From Enterococcus sp. DIV0212c (GTDB lineage Bacteria > Bacillota > Bacilli > Lactobacillales > Enterococcaceae): a stretch of DNA of 64,000 nt. Below, piece by piece: positions 53,231 through 62,836 of this stretch. Under the pieces are notes generated by a model that was not told the origin of the DNA, searched no databases, and worked only from the letters and a program-made list of their open reading frames with translations. Position 1 is the stretch's first letter, and the number at the start of each line of letters is the position of its first letter. A program made the translations under genes and the position numbers. The stretch spans positions 62,001 through 126,000 of the forward strand of contig NZ_JAFREN010000002.1 in NCBI RefSeq assembly GCF_017377505.1, read 5' to 3'.

Positions 53231-54049
53231 TTGGAAATAGATTTAATCTCAGCTGGAAAAAGAATTAAAGAAATCAGGCTGCAGCACAAATATTCAATGG
53301 CACTTTTTTCAAAACTAGTTGGTAATTCCAGTGCCAGTACAGTAAATAATTGGGAAAAAGGAAATAACCTACCCAAGCCAGACCGCTTAGAAAAACTCGC
53401 TATTCTGGGCAATACAACTGCTGATTGGATTCGTTATGGAGAATTTGAAGAATATGTTGCACGCTTATTATCTGAGGCAAACTTAAGAAAAAACCTTACT
53501 GATGATCAGTTTCAACAATTACTTCAAGAGCTAAAAAAACGTAAGTTCACCTACACTCAAGATTTAAACATCTTGACTACAGCAAATGAGTTATTTCCTG
53601 ATTTATTTGAAACAAGTTATCAAATGGCACTAACTAATGAAAACAACGTACTTATTTCCGAAGACTCAACAACTTACAGAATCGAACAAAATGACCGTTA
53701 CAGAACTGATTTTCTTCCCATGATCGAAGAATTATTATATGAATCTAATGAAAAGGAAACTCATGCTACTGTATTATTTCAAACATTTGATTTACTAAAA
53801 CGTACCGAAAAAAATCAACATTTTCCATCGCTCCCACCAATTTTTGCGATACTCTCAGAAATCGTAACGAACGATATTTCGTATAAAAATAGAGCCGCTT
53901 CAAAAGTAGTCGAATATACTGATTTGATTAAACAACCTAATAAAGGAAAACCGTTACCGAAAAAAGTTGTAAAGGAACAATATGCCCAAGCTAAAAATAA
54001 CTTGATCCGTTTACTAGACGACTTTTATTCAGAATATAATAAAGAGTAA
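53231..54049 (+). CDS. XRE-type HTH protein with long C-terminal region
   Basis: A 272-aa protein with a TTG start after TTTTAGGAGG. Residues ~5-70 form a Cro/CI-type HTH ('SMALFSKLVGNSSASTVNNWEKGNNLPKPDRLEKLAILGNTTADWI'). The HTH ending resembles short enterococcal and streptococcal XRE regulators ('TADWIRYGEFEEYV'). The remaining 200 residues are helical and do not match a peptidase or TPR Rgg pattern that I can assign. Target unknown; the divergent Lys-rich gene is the obvious candidate. Confidence 0.7.
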   Translation: MEIDLISAGKRIKEIRLQHKYSMALFSKLVGNSSASTVNNWEKGNNLPKPDRLEKLAILGNTTADWIRYGEFEEYVARLLSEANLRKNLTDDQFQQLLQELKKRKFTYTQDLNILTTANELFPDLFETSYQMALTNENNVLISEDSTTYRIEQNDRYRTDFLPMIEELLYESNEKETHATVLFQTFDLLKRTEKNQHFPSLPPIFAILSEIVTNDISYKNRAASKVVEYTDLIKQPNKGKPLPKKVVKEQYAQAKNNLIRLLDDFYSEYNKE

Positions 54050-54313
54050 CAATTTTTTAGTAGAAAAATTGTTCTAGTCATTGTTACAAATATAGTTTCT
54101 TATTAATAGTAAGTTTCATATATTACAATTAGATGAATCCTTTATTGCCAGATTTTAAAATTCAGCATTTTCTATTACTATTACGTTTATGACAGGATTA
54201 TTCTTTGAGGACTATGGTATACTTTATCTTGTGTTATTAACAGGTAAAAACGGTGATTTTCACCATAAATCATCGATCATTAAAAATGATTAATAAAAAG
54301 CGAGGAACATCAC

Positions 54314-55600
54314 TTGAAGAAAAAACTACTAATCACACTTTCATTTATTTTATTGGTACATGCAGCACCCATCAGCGTATCTGCAGAAAATATCGATCAA
54401 AAAATAGACAATCAAACAAAGAAAATAGACGAAATCGTAAAAAATGAAAAAGACGCTAAAGATTATCTAGCAACTTTAGAAACTCAAATCACAACAATAG
54501 AAACAGAGTACCAAACTGTACTTTCTGAAAAACAAAAACATGAAAAAGAAATGAATCAACTAAATACCGACATTTCTAATTTAGAAACTAAAATCAAAAA
54601 AAGAAATGAGCAACTACAAGCGCAAGCTAGAGTTACTCAAACAAATCATGAACAAGAATCAATGTTTGCGGTTTTATTAAGTGCTGAATCAATTTCTGAT
54701 GCTATTACAAAAGCTTTAGCCGTTAATACTCTCGTTACTGCAAATAATGATATTTTAACTGCTCAAAAAGATGACAAAAAAGAACTCGATAAATTAAAAG
54801 TTTCCTTAACAGAAACACTAAAAACACTTGAAAAGAAAACTGAAGAGCTTGAAGAAAAAGAAGCCGCTTTAGCAGAAGCAAAACTTGAGCAAAATGTTAA
54901 AATCAACGAAATCGCTGCTACTCTTGCAACTGAAAAAGCTGAAAAAGACAAATTTGTAAAACAAAAAGAAGAAGCTGAAAAAAGAAAAGAAGCGCAATTA
55001 AAGGCAATTGCTGAAGAAAAGAAAAAAGCAGCTGAAGCAAAAGCATTAGCTGAAAAACAAGCGCAAGAACAGGCGGCAAAAGTAAAAGAAACTGAAACAG
55101 CCTCTACTTCTAGTAAAACAACAGAAAAAGAACAAACAACAACTGTTCCTGACACAAATAATGATGAAAATACGCAACAAACACCTACTCCTCCAGTTTC
55201 TTCTGGTGGCTGGTCTGCACCAGTTGCAGGAATGAACATCACAAGTGGATTCGGCGGCCGCGAAGATCCTACTGGTATTTCTGGTTCGTTCCATGACGGG
55301 ATCGATTTTGGTGGCGCAAGCGGCACACCAATCATGGCTTCAAGATCCGGTGAAGTTGTTAGTGCAAATTATAGCGGCATGGCTGGAAATCACGTTGTAA
55401 TCAAGCACGATAACGGCTATTATTCCTATTATTTACACATGAGTAGCTTAAGTGTTTCAGCTGGACAATCTGTTAGCGCTGGACAAAACTTAGGCGGTAT
55501 GGGCACAACAGGAAATTCTACAGGTGTTCACTTACACTTTAGTATTTCAACAGGATTGTGGAGTGGATTTGTTAACCCAGCACCATTCCTTGGTTTATAA
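54314..55600 (+). CDS. Secreted coiled-coil M23 peptidoglycan endopeptidase
   Basis: A 428-aa protein with a TTG start after GCGAGGAA. Signal peptide to residue ~24 (SVSA-EN). A long CwlO/PcsB-type coiled coil (~30-250, heptads rich in Lys/Glu/Ala) is followed by a Thr/Ser/Pro linker. The C-terminal LytM/M23 domain has zinc ligands in 'HDGIDFG' and 'HLHFS'. Such proteins cleave peptide cross-bridges during growth or division and their coiled coil is usually gated by FtsEX. A TGTTAT-N5-GGTAAA sequence near 54234 resembles a WalR box, but that is weak. Confidence 0.88.
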   Translation: MKKKLLITLSFILLVHAAPISVSAENIDQKIDNQTKKIDEIVKNEKDAKDYLATLETQITTIETEYQTVLSEKQKHEKEMNQLNTDISNLETKIKKRNEQLQAQARVTQTNHEQESMFAVLLSAESISDAITKALAVNTLVTANNDILTAQKDDKKELDKLKVSLTETLKTLEKKTEELEEKEAALAEAKLEQNVKINEIAATLATEKAEKDKFVKQKEEAEKRKEAQLKAIAEEKKKAAEAKALAEKQAQEQAAKVKETETASTSSKTTEKEQTTTVPDTNNDENTQQTPTPPVSSGGWSAPVAGMNITSGFGGREDPTGISGSFHDGIDFGGASGTPIMASRSGEVVSANYSGMAGNHVVIKHDNGYYSYYLHMSSLSVSAGQSVSAGQNLGGMGTTGNSTGVHLHFSISTGLWSGFVNPAPFLGL

Positions 55601-55611
55601 AAATAAAACAG

Positions 55612-55652
55612 CGATAGGAATTCAGTATCTTTCTGAATTCCTATCTTTTTTT
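55612..55652 (+). terminator. Terminator of the M23 peptidase gene
   Basis: GATAGGAATTCAG pairs perfectly with CTGAATTCCTATC and is followed by TTTTTTT. Confidence 0.93.
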
Positions 55653-55751
55653 GATAAATTTTGATAGCACTATTTATTTCCCATCAATTCGTTTAACCTC
55701 TATGAATGAACATGGTATAATGAAGGTAGATAAAGAAAGGTGCTGATTGAA

Positions 55752-56186
55752 ATGATCAATAACTATTCAAATATTCTAGTTGCTGTTGACGGATCAAAAA
55801 ATGCTGAGTTAGCTTTACAACATGGAGTCGCTATCGCAAAAGAAAAGAATGCTACCTTATACTTATTATCTGTTGTTGACGAAAATGCAATCAGTCATAG
55901 CTCATATGCTTACTCAAAAGTATTAGCAGAAGAAAAAGAAGCCATTGAAAAAGAGCTGTTAAAAAATATTTATTATGCTACTCAACAAGGATTGGATGAT
56001 GTGATACCGATCGTTGAGATCGGCAATCCTAAAGAAATGATTTCTACGGTCATACCGGCTAACCAATCGATCGATTTGATTGTTCTTGGTGCCACTGGTA
56101 AAGGAATGATCCAGTCCAATCAACTTGGAACAACCACGAGTTATGTTGTCCAATATGCACCTTGTAATGTACTCGTAGTGAAATAA
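55752..56186 (+). CDS. UspA-family universal stress protein
   Basis: A 144-aa single-domain UspA protein, start at the ATG at 55752 (a GTG at 55740 is possible). ATP-binding signatures are present: 'ILVAVDGSKNAELAL' and 'LGATGKGMIQSNQLGTTTSYVVQYAPCNVLVVK' (the G-2x-G-9x-G-S/T pattern). Single-gene unit with its own terminator. Precise role unknown. Confidence 0.9.
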   Translation: MINNYSNILVAVDGSKNAELALQHGVAIAKEKNATLYLLSVVDENAISHSSYAYSKVLAEEKEAIEKELLKNIYYATQQGLDDVIPIVEIGNPKEMISTVIPANQSIDLIVLGATGKGMIQSNQLGTTTSYVVQYAPCNVLVVK

Positions 56187-56205
56187 TTACTTCTCTCAAT
56201 AAATA

Positions 56206-56246
56206 AACCGTCCTCAAAATTTCAACTTTTGAGGGCGGTTTTTAAA
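56206..56246 (+). terminator. Terminator of the universal stress gene
   Basis: AAACCGTCCTCAAAA pairs with TTTTGAGGGCGGTTT and a T run follows. Confidence 0.9.
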
Positions 56247-56306
56247 TTAATAAAATGATTGAACGTAAATCCCTATAAAAAATAGACCGAGATTTGCTCA
56301 TATGCT

Positions 56307-57587
56307 CTATTCCAGTTTTCTTATTTCCAAATAATCTAGCAGTAATTCACAAAACATCATATTCGCCCATGAAAACCATTCGCGTGTATAGCTTTTTGGG
56401 TCATTAACGTTGATTCCTTCGTGCATATGATTTGTACCTGCATCTGTTTGTACTAATGTATTGAGAAGTTCCACTTTTTCATCCTGATTATCTGCCGTTA
56501 ATCCTTGGATACATAAAGCAATCGGCCAAACATAGTTTTTCGGCGTATGCTCGCTTCCGATGCCCCTCAAATAAGTTCCCTTGTAATAATAAGGATTCTG
56601 ATCTGATAAAAGGAGTTTTCTTGTATTTTGGTAAATTTCATCATCGATCGAGCAATAACCTAAATATGGCGCTGCTAGTAAACTAGGGACATTGGCATCA
56701 TCCATCAATAGATAATTCCCTAAGCCGTCCACTTCATATGCATATACTTTTTTCCCTTGATGCTCAACGATGCCCCATTCACAAATTCCTTGATCGATTT
56801 CAATGCTCAAGAGTTTAGATTTTTCTGCCAGTGCATTGTCCTTATATATCGTTTTAAAAATCTCTTCAAGATATCTTAAAATAACCACAGCGAACATATT
56901 TGCTGGAATTAGGTAATTATAGGTACAACTGTCATCACTTGGACGAAAACCAGACCAAGTCATTCCTGTAAATCCGCACGGTTCTCCTACCCCATTATTG
57001 CTTAGCGTATCTTCCGGCCTTTCACCAAAACGTTCAAAACGATAAAGAGAATGTTCATGCCGTTGTTCCGTCTTAAAAACCTCGATAATCAATTTGGCTG
57101 CTCGTTTAAACTCATTTGTAAAATGACTTGTCTCACCTGTTTTTTTCCATAATAAATAAGCTAGTTCGATTGGATAACATAAAGAATCTACTTCATATTT
57201 TCGTTCCCAGATCCAGCTATTCATTTCGGTTAGATCTTGATGATAACAATGACCATTTGCTGTTTCGTTAAATGCATTTGCGTATGGATCAAGTAAAATA
57301 CATTTTATTTGGCGATCAACTAACCCACAGATAAGCTGTTTAATCCGTAGATCTTGATTCGCGACAGCTAAATATGGTTTGATTTGAGCAGATGAATCCC
57401 GTAACCACATCGCCGGAATATCACCAGTTATCACAAAGGTATCCCCTAATTCTGTTATTTTTACAGTTGTTTCTAGCGTATTATCAAAACAGTTTGAGAA
57501 AACTTCACTCCATCTTTGATTGCTGGATTGTTCATCTACTAATTTTTTTATATTTTCAATGACTGATTTTGAATATTTTTCTGTCAT
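56307..57587 (-). CDS. GH125 exo-alpha-1,6-mannosidase
   Basis: A 426-aa cytoplasmic glycoside hydrolase of family GH125, as in the pneumococcal and clostridial exo-alpha-1,6-mannosidases. Visible family blocks: 'TGDIPAMWLRDSSAQIKPYL', 'DPYANAFNE', 'WERKYEVDSLCYPI', 'GMTWSGFRPSDD' and 'HEGINVNDPKSYTREWFSWANMMFCE'. It has no signal peptide, so substrates must be imported. Last gene of the GH38 - PTS - RpiR - GH125 operon, which points to degradation of short alpha-mannosides such as those from N-glycans. Confidence 0.9.
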   Translation of the reverse strand: MTEKYSKSVIENIKKLVDEQSSNQRWSEVFSNCFDNTLETTVKITELGDTFVITGDIPAMWLRDSSAQIKPYLAVANQDLRIKQLICGLVDRQIKCILLDPYANAFNETANGHCYHQDLTEMNSWIWERKYEVDSLCYPIELAYLLWKKTGETSHFTNEFKRAAKLIIEVFKTEQRHEHSLYRFERFGERPEDTLSNNGVGEPCGFTGMTWSGFRPSDDSCTYNYLIPANMFAVVILRYLEEIFKTIYKDNALAEKSKLLSIEIDQGICEWGIVEHQGKKVYAYEVDGLGNYLLMDDANVPSLLAAPYLGYCSIDDEIYQNTRKLLLSDQNPYYYKGTYLRGIGSEHTPKNYVWPIALCIQGLTADNQDEKVELLNTLVQTDAGTNHMHEGINVNDPKSYTREWFSWANMMFCELLLDYLEIRKLE

Positions 57588-57602
57588 GGATGTTAACCCT
57601 TT

Positions 57603-58400
57603 CTATTTCCCTTTTAATATTACTTCTGATTTGATCCAAGATTTTATTGTATCTTTATGATACATTGCTAAAATTTCGGTATACAAAATGTCGATTACTG
57701 TTAATACTGGGATCTGAGGAGATATGCCACCCATGTCTTTTTTCCCCATTGAGCTAGTCAGACAGAAGCTTTCGGCAAACTCTTTATATGGACTTTTCTC
57801 GTTGGCTGTTATCACAATCACATTTGCATTTTTTTCAGAAACGATTTTTACAGCTTCATGTATGGCTTCGTTATCGCCAGAAATCGAAGAAACAACAACC
57901 AAGTCACCTTGTTGAACACCATGAGCCATCATTACAATCGAATGTTCATCCTTAATTACATTGACAACCTTTCCAAGTCGAGAAAATTTGAATTCAAAAT
58001 CCTCTCCGCAAAATGCATTGTAACCTGTTCCCCAATAATGAATGATCCGACCAGCATCGATCATTAAGGCAGCTTTTTTTACTTCATCTTTATCCAGCTT
58101 TTCTATAATGTCGTTTAGAAGCAGTGAGTAGTTCAAATTTACATAGCTAATACTTGAATCTGACTGTTTCTTTGATCCTTTACTTGAATATTTATATAAA
58201 TAGATTAATTCTTTGTAATTTGCTAAACCGATTTTTTTACAAAAACGTGTAATTGAAGAATTAGAAACACTAAGTTTTTTAGCTAGCTCTTGAATTCCTA
58301 ATTCTTTATTCCCATCAAGAAAATACTGAGCAATTACTCGTTCTACGTCAGTAAACTTCTTTTCATTTGCTTGAATGATCAATTCAATATAGCTTTCCAT
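57603..58400 (-). CDS. RpiR/MurR-family transcriptional regulator
   Basis: A 265-aa regulator. N-terminal HTH_6 domain ('LGIQELAKKLSVSNSSITRFCKKIGL') and C-terminal SIS domain (~110-250) that binds phosphosugars ('YWGTGYNAFCGEDFEFKFSRLG', 'VVSSISGDNEAIHEAVK'). It lies between the PTS permease gene and the GH125 gene and probably controls the operon in response to mannose-derived phosphosugar. Confidence 0.9.
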   Translation of the reverse strand: MESYIELIIQANEKKFTDVERVIAQYFLDGNKELGIQELAKKLSVSNSSITRFCKKIGLANYKELIYLYKYSSKGSKKQSDSSISYVNLNYSLLLNDIIEKLDKDEVKKAALMIDAGRIIHYWGTGYNAFCGEDFEFKFSRLGKVVNVIKDEHSIVMMAHGVQQGDLVVVSSISGDNEAIHEAVKIVSEKNANVIVITANEKSPYKEFAESFCLTSSMGKKDMGGISPQIPVLTVIDILYTEILAMYHKDTIKSWIKSEVILKGK

Positions 58401-58433
58401 ACTTGCCTCTCTCCTTCCTTTACTTCAACAAAA

Positions 58434-58530
58434 ACAAGAGGAGGATGGGACAGAAATGTTTAATCCCGAAAAATAAGAAGGGATTGCTTCTAGTCCCACC
58501 GTTTATCCATCTCACGTATCTCTTGTTTTG
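58434..58530. repeat. Intergenic inverted repeat of the GGATGGGACAGAA family
   Basis: AGGATGGGACAGAAATGTTT and, at the other side, CTAGTCCCACCGTTTATCC, with AATCCC/GGGATT as inner arms. The same ends occur in the repeat at 32186-32308. It lies inside the mannoside operon between the PTS gene and the regulator gene and may reduce read-through. Confidence 0.65.
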
Positions 58531-58542
58531 GCTGATCAATAA

Positions 58543-59865
58543 CTAGTTTTGTGCATTGAGTAATTGACTTTCGTCAAATTTCATATTCATCCGCACAAAC
58601 GGAGCATAAATGAAGACATCTAATACCACTAAAGCAGCGGTCAAGATCACCGGACTCAAATGAAATGCGCCTAAAATCCACGTACTGACAAAGATCGGTT
58701 CGTTTCCAGAATTTAAAACAACTAACGGAACGACCCAACCAATTTTAGTCACAATATAAGCAACAATTGCGTTAAACACTGGCACGAATACAAATGGAAT
58801 GAACATCAAAGGGTTCAATACAATCGGAAAACCAAAAATAATTGGCTCATTGATCCCGAATAACCCTGGAATAAATGATAGTTTTGCGACTTCTCGACCG
58901 CTATATGTTTTAGGTGTAAAAATCAAGATTGCTAAGATCAAACCGAAAGTTGCACCAGAACCACCAATCATCGCATAAACATTTGTCATTGTATTTGGAG
59001 CAATAGAAATATCAGCAAAACTTTTTGTTTCAGCAAATTTCGCAACATTTTCCAAGAAAATCGGCAACCATAAAGCAGAAACAACACCCCAAACAATATT
59101 AAATCCATGCAATCCTAAAAACCATAGGATTTGTTCCAATAAAATAACTACGATAATAGCTGGTAACCCAGTTCCTACAGAAGTCAAAGGTTGAACAAAT
59201 ACTTGACTGACCATGTCCATAAAAGAATTGAAGTCAAATGCTTCAATCACCACTTTTAATACAGAACAAATCAACAATACAATTGAAATTGGAATCAAAG
59301 CGAAAAATGAATCAAATACATTTGGCGGAACATTTCCAGGAAGTTTGATAGCAATTTTGTGTTTTGCTAAAATCGAATACAGGTAAACAGCTAATAATCC
59401 AACGATCAAAGCCGTAAACATGCCTTCATAACTAAAGAAATTATTCGCGTATCCTTGAAGAACTTTTGCTGAATTATCTGCAAAATTCACATTATTCGGT
59501 ACCATGACAAAATAAGCAGCAAACGCTAATAATGTTGCTAGTAGCGGATTGATGTTTGATTCAGGATGTTTTTTCATCAACTCTTTTGCATAATTATATG
59601 CGGTAGAAAATACAATCAGTAATGCTACAATTCCAAGTGTTCCTTGATAAACATTACCAAAGATTCCAGATGCTGTCTGGCCAAGCGCCGTTTCTCCAAA
59701 AAATGCATCGATCTGCATTTTGATCAGGTTAGAAAATGAACCAACCACTGTAAACGGAATACTGCTGATAAAGGCATTTTTGATTGCTTGTAAAACACTG
59801 TTATTATCTACTTTATTTGCGATTTTTAATAATGGCTCTTGTATTTTCTCAATGTTTATATTCAT
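58543..59865 (-). CDS. PTS EIIC permease, cellobiose/lichenan type
   Basis: A 440-aa EIIC of the Lac/Cel (CelB) family with about ten helices. Recognisable segments are 'NAFISSIPFTVVGSF', 'WFLGLHGFNIVWGV' and 'LFGINEPIIFGFPIVLNPLMFIPF', the last being the substrate-loop GINEP. No IIA or IIB domain is fused or encoded nearby, so it must borrow partners from another PTS. Its place between GH38 and RpiR suggests uptake of alpha-mannosyl disaccharides or glycosides. Confidence 0.9.
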   Translation of the reverse strand: MNINIEKIQEPLLKIANKVDNNSVLQAIKNAFISSIPFTVVGSFSNLIKMQIDAFFGETALGQTASGIFGNVYQGTLGIVALLIVFSTAYNYAKELMKKHPESNINPLLATLLAFAAYFVMVPNNVNFADNSAKVLQGYANNFFSYEGMFTALIVGLLAVYLYSILAKHKIAIKLPGNVPPNVFDSFFALIPISIVLLICSVLKVVIEAFDFNSFMDMVSQVFVQPLTSVGTGLPAIIVVILLEQILWFLGLHGFNIVWGVVSALWLPIFLENVAKFAETKSFADISIAPNTMTNVYAMIGGSGATFGLILAILIFTPKTYSGREVAKLSFIPGLFGINEPIIFGFPIVLNPLMFIPFVFVPVFNAIVAYIVTKIGWVVPLVVLNSGNEPIFVSTWILGAFHLSPVILTAALVVLDVFIYAPFVRMNMKFDESQLLNAQN

Positions 59866-59887
59866 GTTAAATCAACCTTTCCCATGT

Positions 59888-62515
59888 TTATCTTTCTATT
59901 GAAACTGTTTTAATTTCCCCTGGCTTAAACTCACCTAACGATAGTTCATCCAACATGCCTAAAGATTTAATTGCATCACCATTCAAGTTAACGAAGCGAA
60001 CATTGCTTTTAACTGCTAAAGTTAATTTTTCTTCCTTGAGCGCTTCTGTTAATGACGGATTATACAGTCGAATATTGACCCATTGCTCATCTCTACTTAG
60101 TTCAATTGCACTAAATACTAAATTAGATCCATTTAACGTTATCAATTCTTTTACATCGTTGATTTGATCTAGTTTATTGCTCTGGAAGTATTGAATTGGA
60201 TTGGTAAAACGATTCAATGTTTGAACTTGGTAATACGGTCTAGTGACTGAATATACTTGATATTCTTTTTGAATCATTACAGGATCAAAATCATCTGTGA
60301 TCATCAATGATAACTCCATCTCCAATGGACCTAATAATTGACTGTCAGGTGTGGGGATATAACGATATTGGTTCCCAGATGCATCTCCTGGTCTTCTTAA
60401 TAATTCTGGTCTTCCTAAGAATCCTACACCTCTAAATAAAGTGATATACAATGAATTGTTGATCACTTGATATTCTTTAATTCCCTTACTCATTACGGTC
60501 CAACTTGCAGCAGAATCATGGATATTCGTATAATGAATCATTGGGTAAATTTCAGTGGGTTCTTCTTTCCAGCCAAGTTCTTTCCAGTCATGAATGTGAG
60601 GATCTTGATTATTTCGTTCAACAATGCCAAACAATGTATCTGCATAGCTAACCTGGCTTTCTACAGGTGTTTTTATAACTAAGCGCATCCGATGATCCAA
60701 GACTTGATTGTTTATGTTTAATTTCATATCGATTCGTTTGGACTTTTTACTTAGTGATACGGTAAAGCTATAATCGACTTCTGCATTTAATTCTTGTTCT
60801 TTTCTCGCGCGTAAATCTTTCGGCAGCTGCCAAGTACCAGTTACTGTCATTATTGAAACGAGCGAACCTTGTTGAACCGAAATATCTGTTGTATTAAAGA
60901 ATAATTGATGAACTTTATCATGATAAGCAGGAGAGTAATCATACGTATCTCCTTCATCACCAGATTCTTCCACGTATAAACAATTTTCGTAAGTTATGCC
61001 TTGCTCTTTTAGTGAAATCGAAAAATTTCCTTCTAAGAAACTGATTTTATAACGATCATTTTCAATCATCGCTTTTTCTGTGTTTTCATATTTTCCGCTA
61101 ACAGTTAATTCTTCTTGTTCTTCCACAGTAAGGATTGTATAAGACAAAGGCGCCGTCTCTTTTACAAAGCTTAGTTTATGGATATAGTAGTATTTTGATT
61201 CATCATACTCACTTTCTGATCGTCTAACTTCACCAGCATAAACTTTCTCAGTTGATAGAATTTGAATAGGCAGTTCCTCATGTTTCTCGTCAAATAACTT
61301 GATTATTTGCTTTTTAGTACTTACTTCAACTATATAAGGATCTGTTCTTGTATAAGGTAATGTGTTAAATAAAACTAAATTATTTTCTTCGATTCCTTCA
61401 ATTGATTCAGAAATTTTTCTTACCAAATAATCAATAGTTGAATAAGATAATTGGTCCGCTTCTTTGTATCTAGCCAAAATCATTTCATTTGTTTTGTCTG
61501 TATTACAACCACCGATACTGTCGTGTGCATGATTTTTTAAGAGTAGCTTCCAAATATAATCCATTAGTTCACGTTTAAATGGAATCCCAATATCATCAGC
61601 CATCAACATCAGCGGTTCTAATTGGAAAATCAACCGATTTTCAATCGTATCATTTAATTTTTTCAAATCATATCTTGATGAATAAATAGAACGATGAATT
61701 TTAGAAACGCTTCCACTCATGAACTCACCTTGAACGGTTGGTAGCTCTGTATTATCTTTTCTTAATAAATTAAAAATATGAGGATAATTGCTTTCTTCAA
61801 TTTTGTATTCACTACTAAATTGTTCATTTACTTCTTGAATGATTGTTTTTAAGTTGCGATCGACTGCTCGCTGATCACCGCCAATTGGTAAAGTGATCAC
61901 CTCAGTTGCACTATCTTCGGCTACAATATCAAGAATATTTTTTTTCTCATATAGCGCCCCTTCCACAAGTGCCACACCAGCGTAATATCCATTTCGAATA
62001 TTTATCGTCAATACTTTAGAGCCATCTTCTGCTGTCCAGTAAAATTCACGACTTTTAGTGACTTCATTTGGCATTCCTCGCCAAAATACAGCATCTTCAA
62101 TGCCAAAACCATTATAGATTTTAGGCATGTCTTTGCCTTGTCCAAATGAATCTGGCAGATAGCCTAGAGAGGTGTGGCCTCCTAAGCGTTTCGACATATC
62201 GATCCCGATTTGTAGATTTTTCACTACAGATTCACCAGCAACAACGAATTCATCCATCTGTGTATACCAAGGACCAATAAATAATTTTTGCGCCTCAACA
62301 AGTTCTTTGATTTTTGCTGTTTTTTCTGGATATACTTTTAAATAATCATCTATAATACTTAATTGTCCATCCAGATAATAATAATCCAGTTCGTTATTTT
62401 CTAATGCATAGATCACCTCATCCATATGATAAGAAAATTGTATAAATGCTTCATTATCACTAAAGTACCACTCACGATCCCAATGAGTATGGGCAACTAC
62501 ATGTACCTTCTTCAT
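59888..62515 (-). CDS. GH38 alpha-mannosidase
   Basis: An 875-aa retaining alpha-mannosidase. The zinc site and nucleophile region are visible: 'AHTHWDREWYFS' (His, Asp), 'LGYLPDSFGQGKDMP' (nucleophile Asp) and 'KNHAHDSIGGCNTD'. The long beta-sandwich C-terminal half is typical of GH38, and length matches bacterial cytoplasmic members (including mannosylglycerate hydrolase MngB-like enzymes). It has no signal peptide. First gene of the operon, behind a cre-like site. Whether the substrate is phosphorylated mannoside or free disaccharide cannot be told. Confidence 0.93.
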   Translation of the reverse strand: MKKVHVVAHTHWDREWYFSDNEAFIQFSYHMDEVIYALENNELDYYYLDGQLSIIDDYLKVYPEKTAKIKELVEAQKLFIGPWYTQMDEFVVAGESVVKNLQIGIDMSKRLGGHTSLGYLPDSFGQGKDMPKIYNGFGIEDAVFWRGMPNEVTKSREFYWTAEDGSKVLTINIRNGYYAGVALVEGALYEKKNILDIVAEDSATEVITLPIGGDQRAVDRNLKTIIQEVNEQFSSEYKIEESNYPHIFNLLRKDNTELPTVQGEFMSGSVSKIHRSIYSSRYDLKKLNDTIENRLIFQLEPLMLMADDIGIPFKRELMDYIWKLLLKNHAHDSIGGCNTDKTNEMILARYKEADQLSYSTIDYLVRKISESIEGIEENNLVLFNTLPYTRTDPYIVEVSTKKQIIKLFDEKHEELPIQILSTEKVYAGEVRRSESEYDESKYYYIHKLSFVKETAPLSYTILTVEEQEELTVSGKYENTEKAMIENDRYKISFLEGNFSISLKEQGITYENCLYVEESGDEGDTYDYSPAYHDKVHQLFFNTTDISVQQGSLVSIMTVTGTWQLPKDLRARKEQELNAEVDYSFTVSLSKKSKRIDMKLNINNQVLDHRMRLVIKTPVESQVSYADTLFGIVERNNQDPHIHDWKELGWKEEPTEIYPMIHYTNIHDSAASWTVMSKGIKEYQVINNSLYITLFRGVGFLGRPELLRRPGDASGNQYRYIPTPDSQLLGPLEMELSLMITDDFDPVMIQKEYQVYSVTRPYYQVQTLNRFTNPIQYFQSNKLDQINDVKELITLNGSNLVFSAIELSRDEQWVNIRLYNPSLTEALKEEKLTLAVKSNVRFVNLNGDAIKSLGMLDELSLGEFKPGEIKTVSIER

Positions 62516-62572
62516 TTGTTATTTTCTCCTTCCATCATTGCTCATCTTTAATATACTCTGGATCACTCAAAA

Positions 62573-62586
62573 AGAAAACGATTACG
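62573..62586. promoter_or_regulatory. Candidate CcpA (cre) site for the mannoside operon
   Basis: AGAAAACGATTACG matches the cre core GAAANCGNTTNC and differs from the consensus TGAAARCGNTTNCA only at the two outermost bases. It lies about 60 bases upstream of the GH38 start, close to a plausible TATATT -10 box. Carbon catabolite repression is expected for such an operon. Confidence 0.55.
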
Positions 62587-62787
62587 GTAATACTTTCAAG
62601 TATTTTCTTATTTTAGATAAATTAATGAAAATATTATCATGATTTTAATTAAAAAAAACATCAAAAGTCAAAGTGATATGCTTTTGATGTCGTCCTTATA
62701 TTCTTTTTTTCCTCTCTTAACTACGAAACTATTTTCATAACGCGTTGAACTTAGTAGCTTCGATTATCACCGTTTTTATGACTAACT

Positions 62788-62831
62788 AAAAAAAGATTCC
62801 TGTCAGTAATTTCAGACAGAAACCTTTTTGG
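62788..62831 (-). terminator. Terminator of the monooxygenase-fold gene
   Basis: On the minus strand AAAGGTTTCTGTC pairs with GACAGGAATCTTT and TTTTAG follows, directly after the stop codon at 62837. Confidence 0.85.
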
Positions 62832-62836
62832 TTCAT

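Larger units (their letters stand above)
62516..62836. other. Intergenic region upstream of the mannosidase operon
   Basis: About 320 bases without a gene. It holds the GH38 promoter region with a cre-like site, a CATCAAAAG/CTTTTGATG hairpin with a T run on the minus strand (62648-62692), and the terminator of the next gene at 62788-62831. Confidence 0.6.

Noticed and set aside
54253..54447. 64-aa ORF ahead of the M23 peptidase gene
   Set aside because: It overlaps the signal-peptide region of the peptidase in another frame, has no ribosome binding site and no recognisable features.
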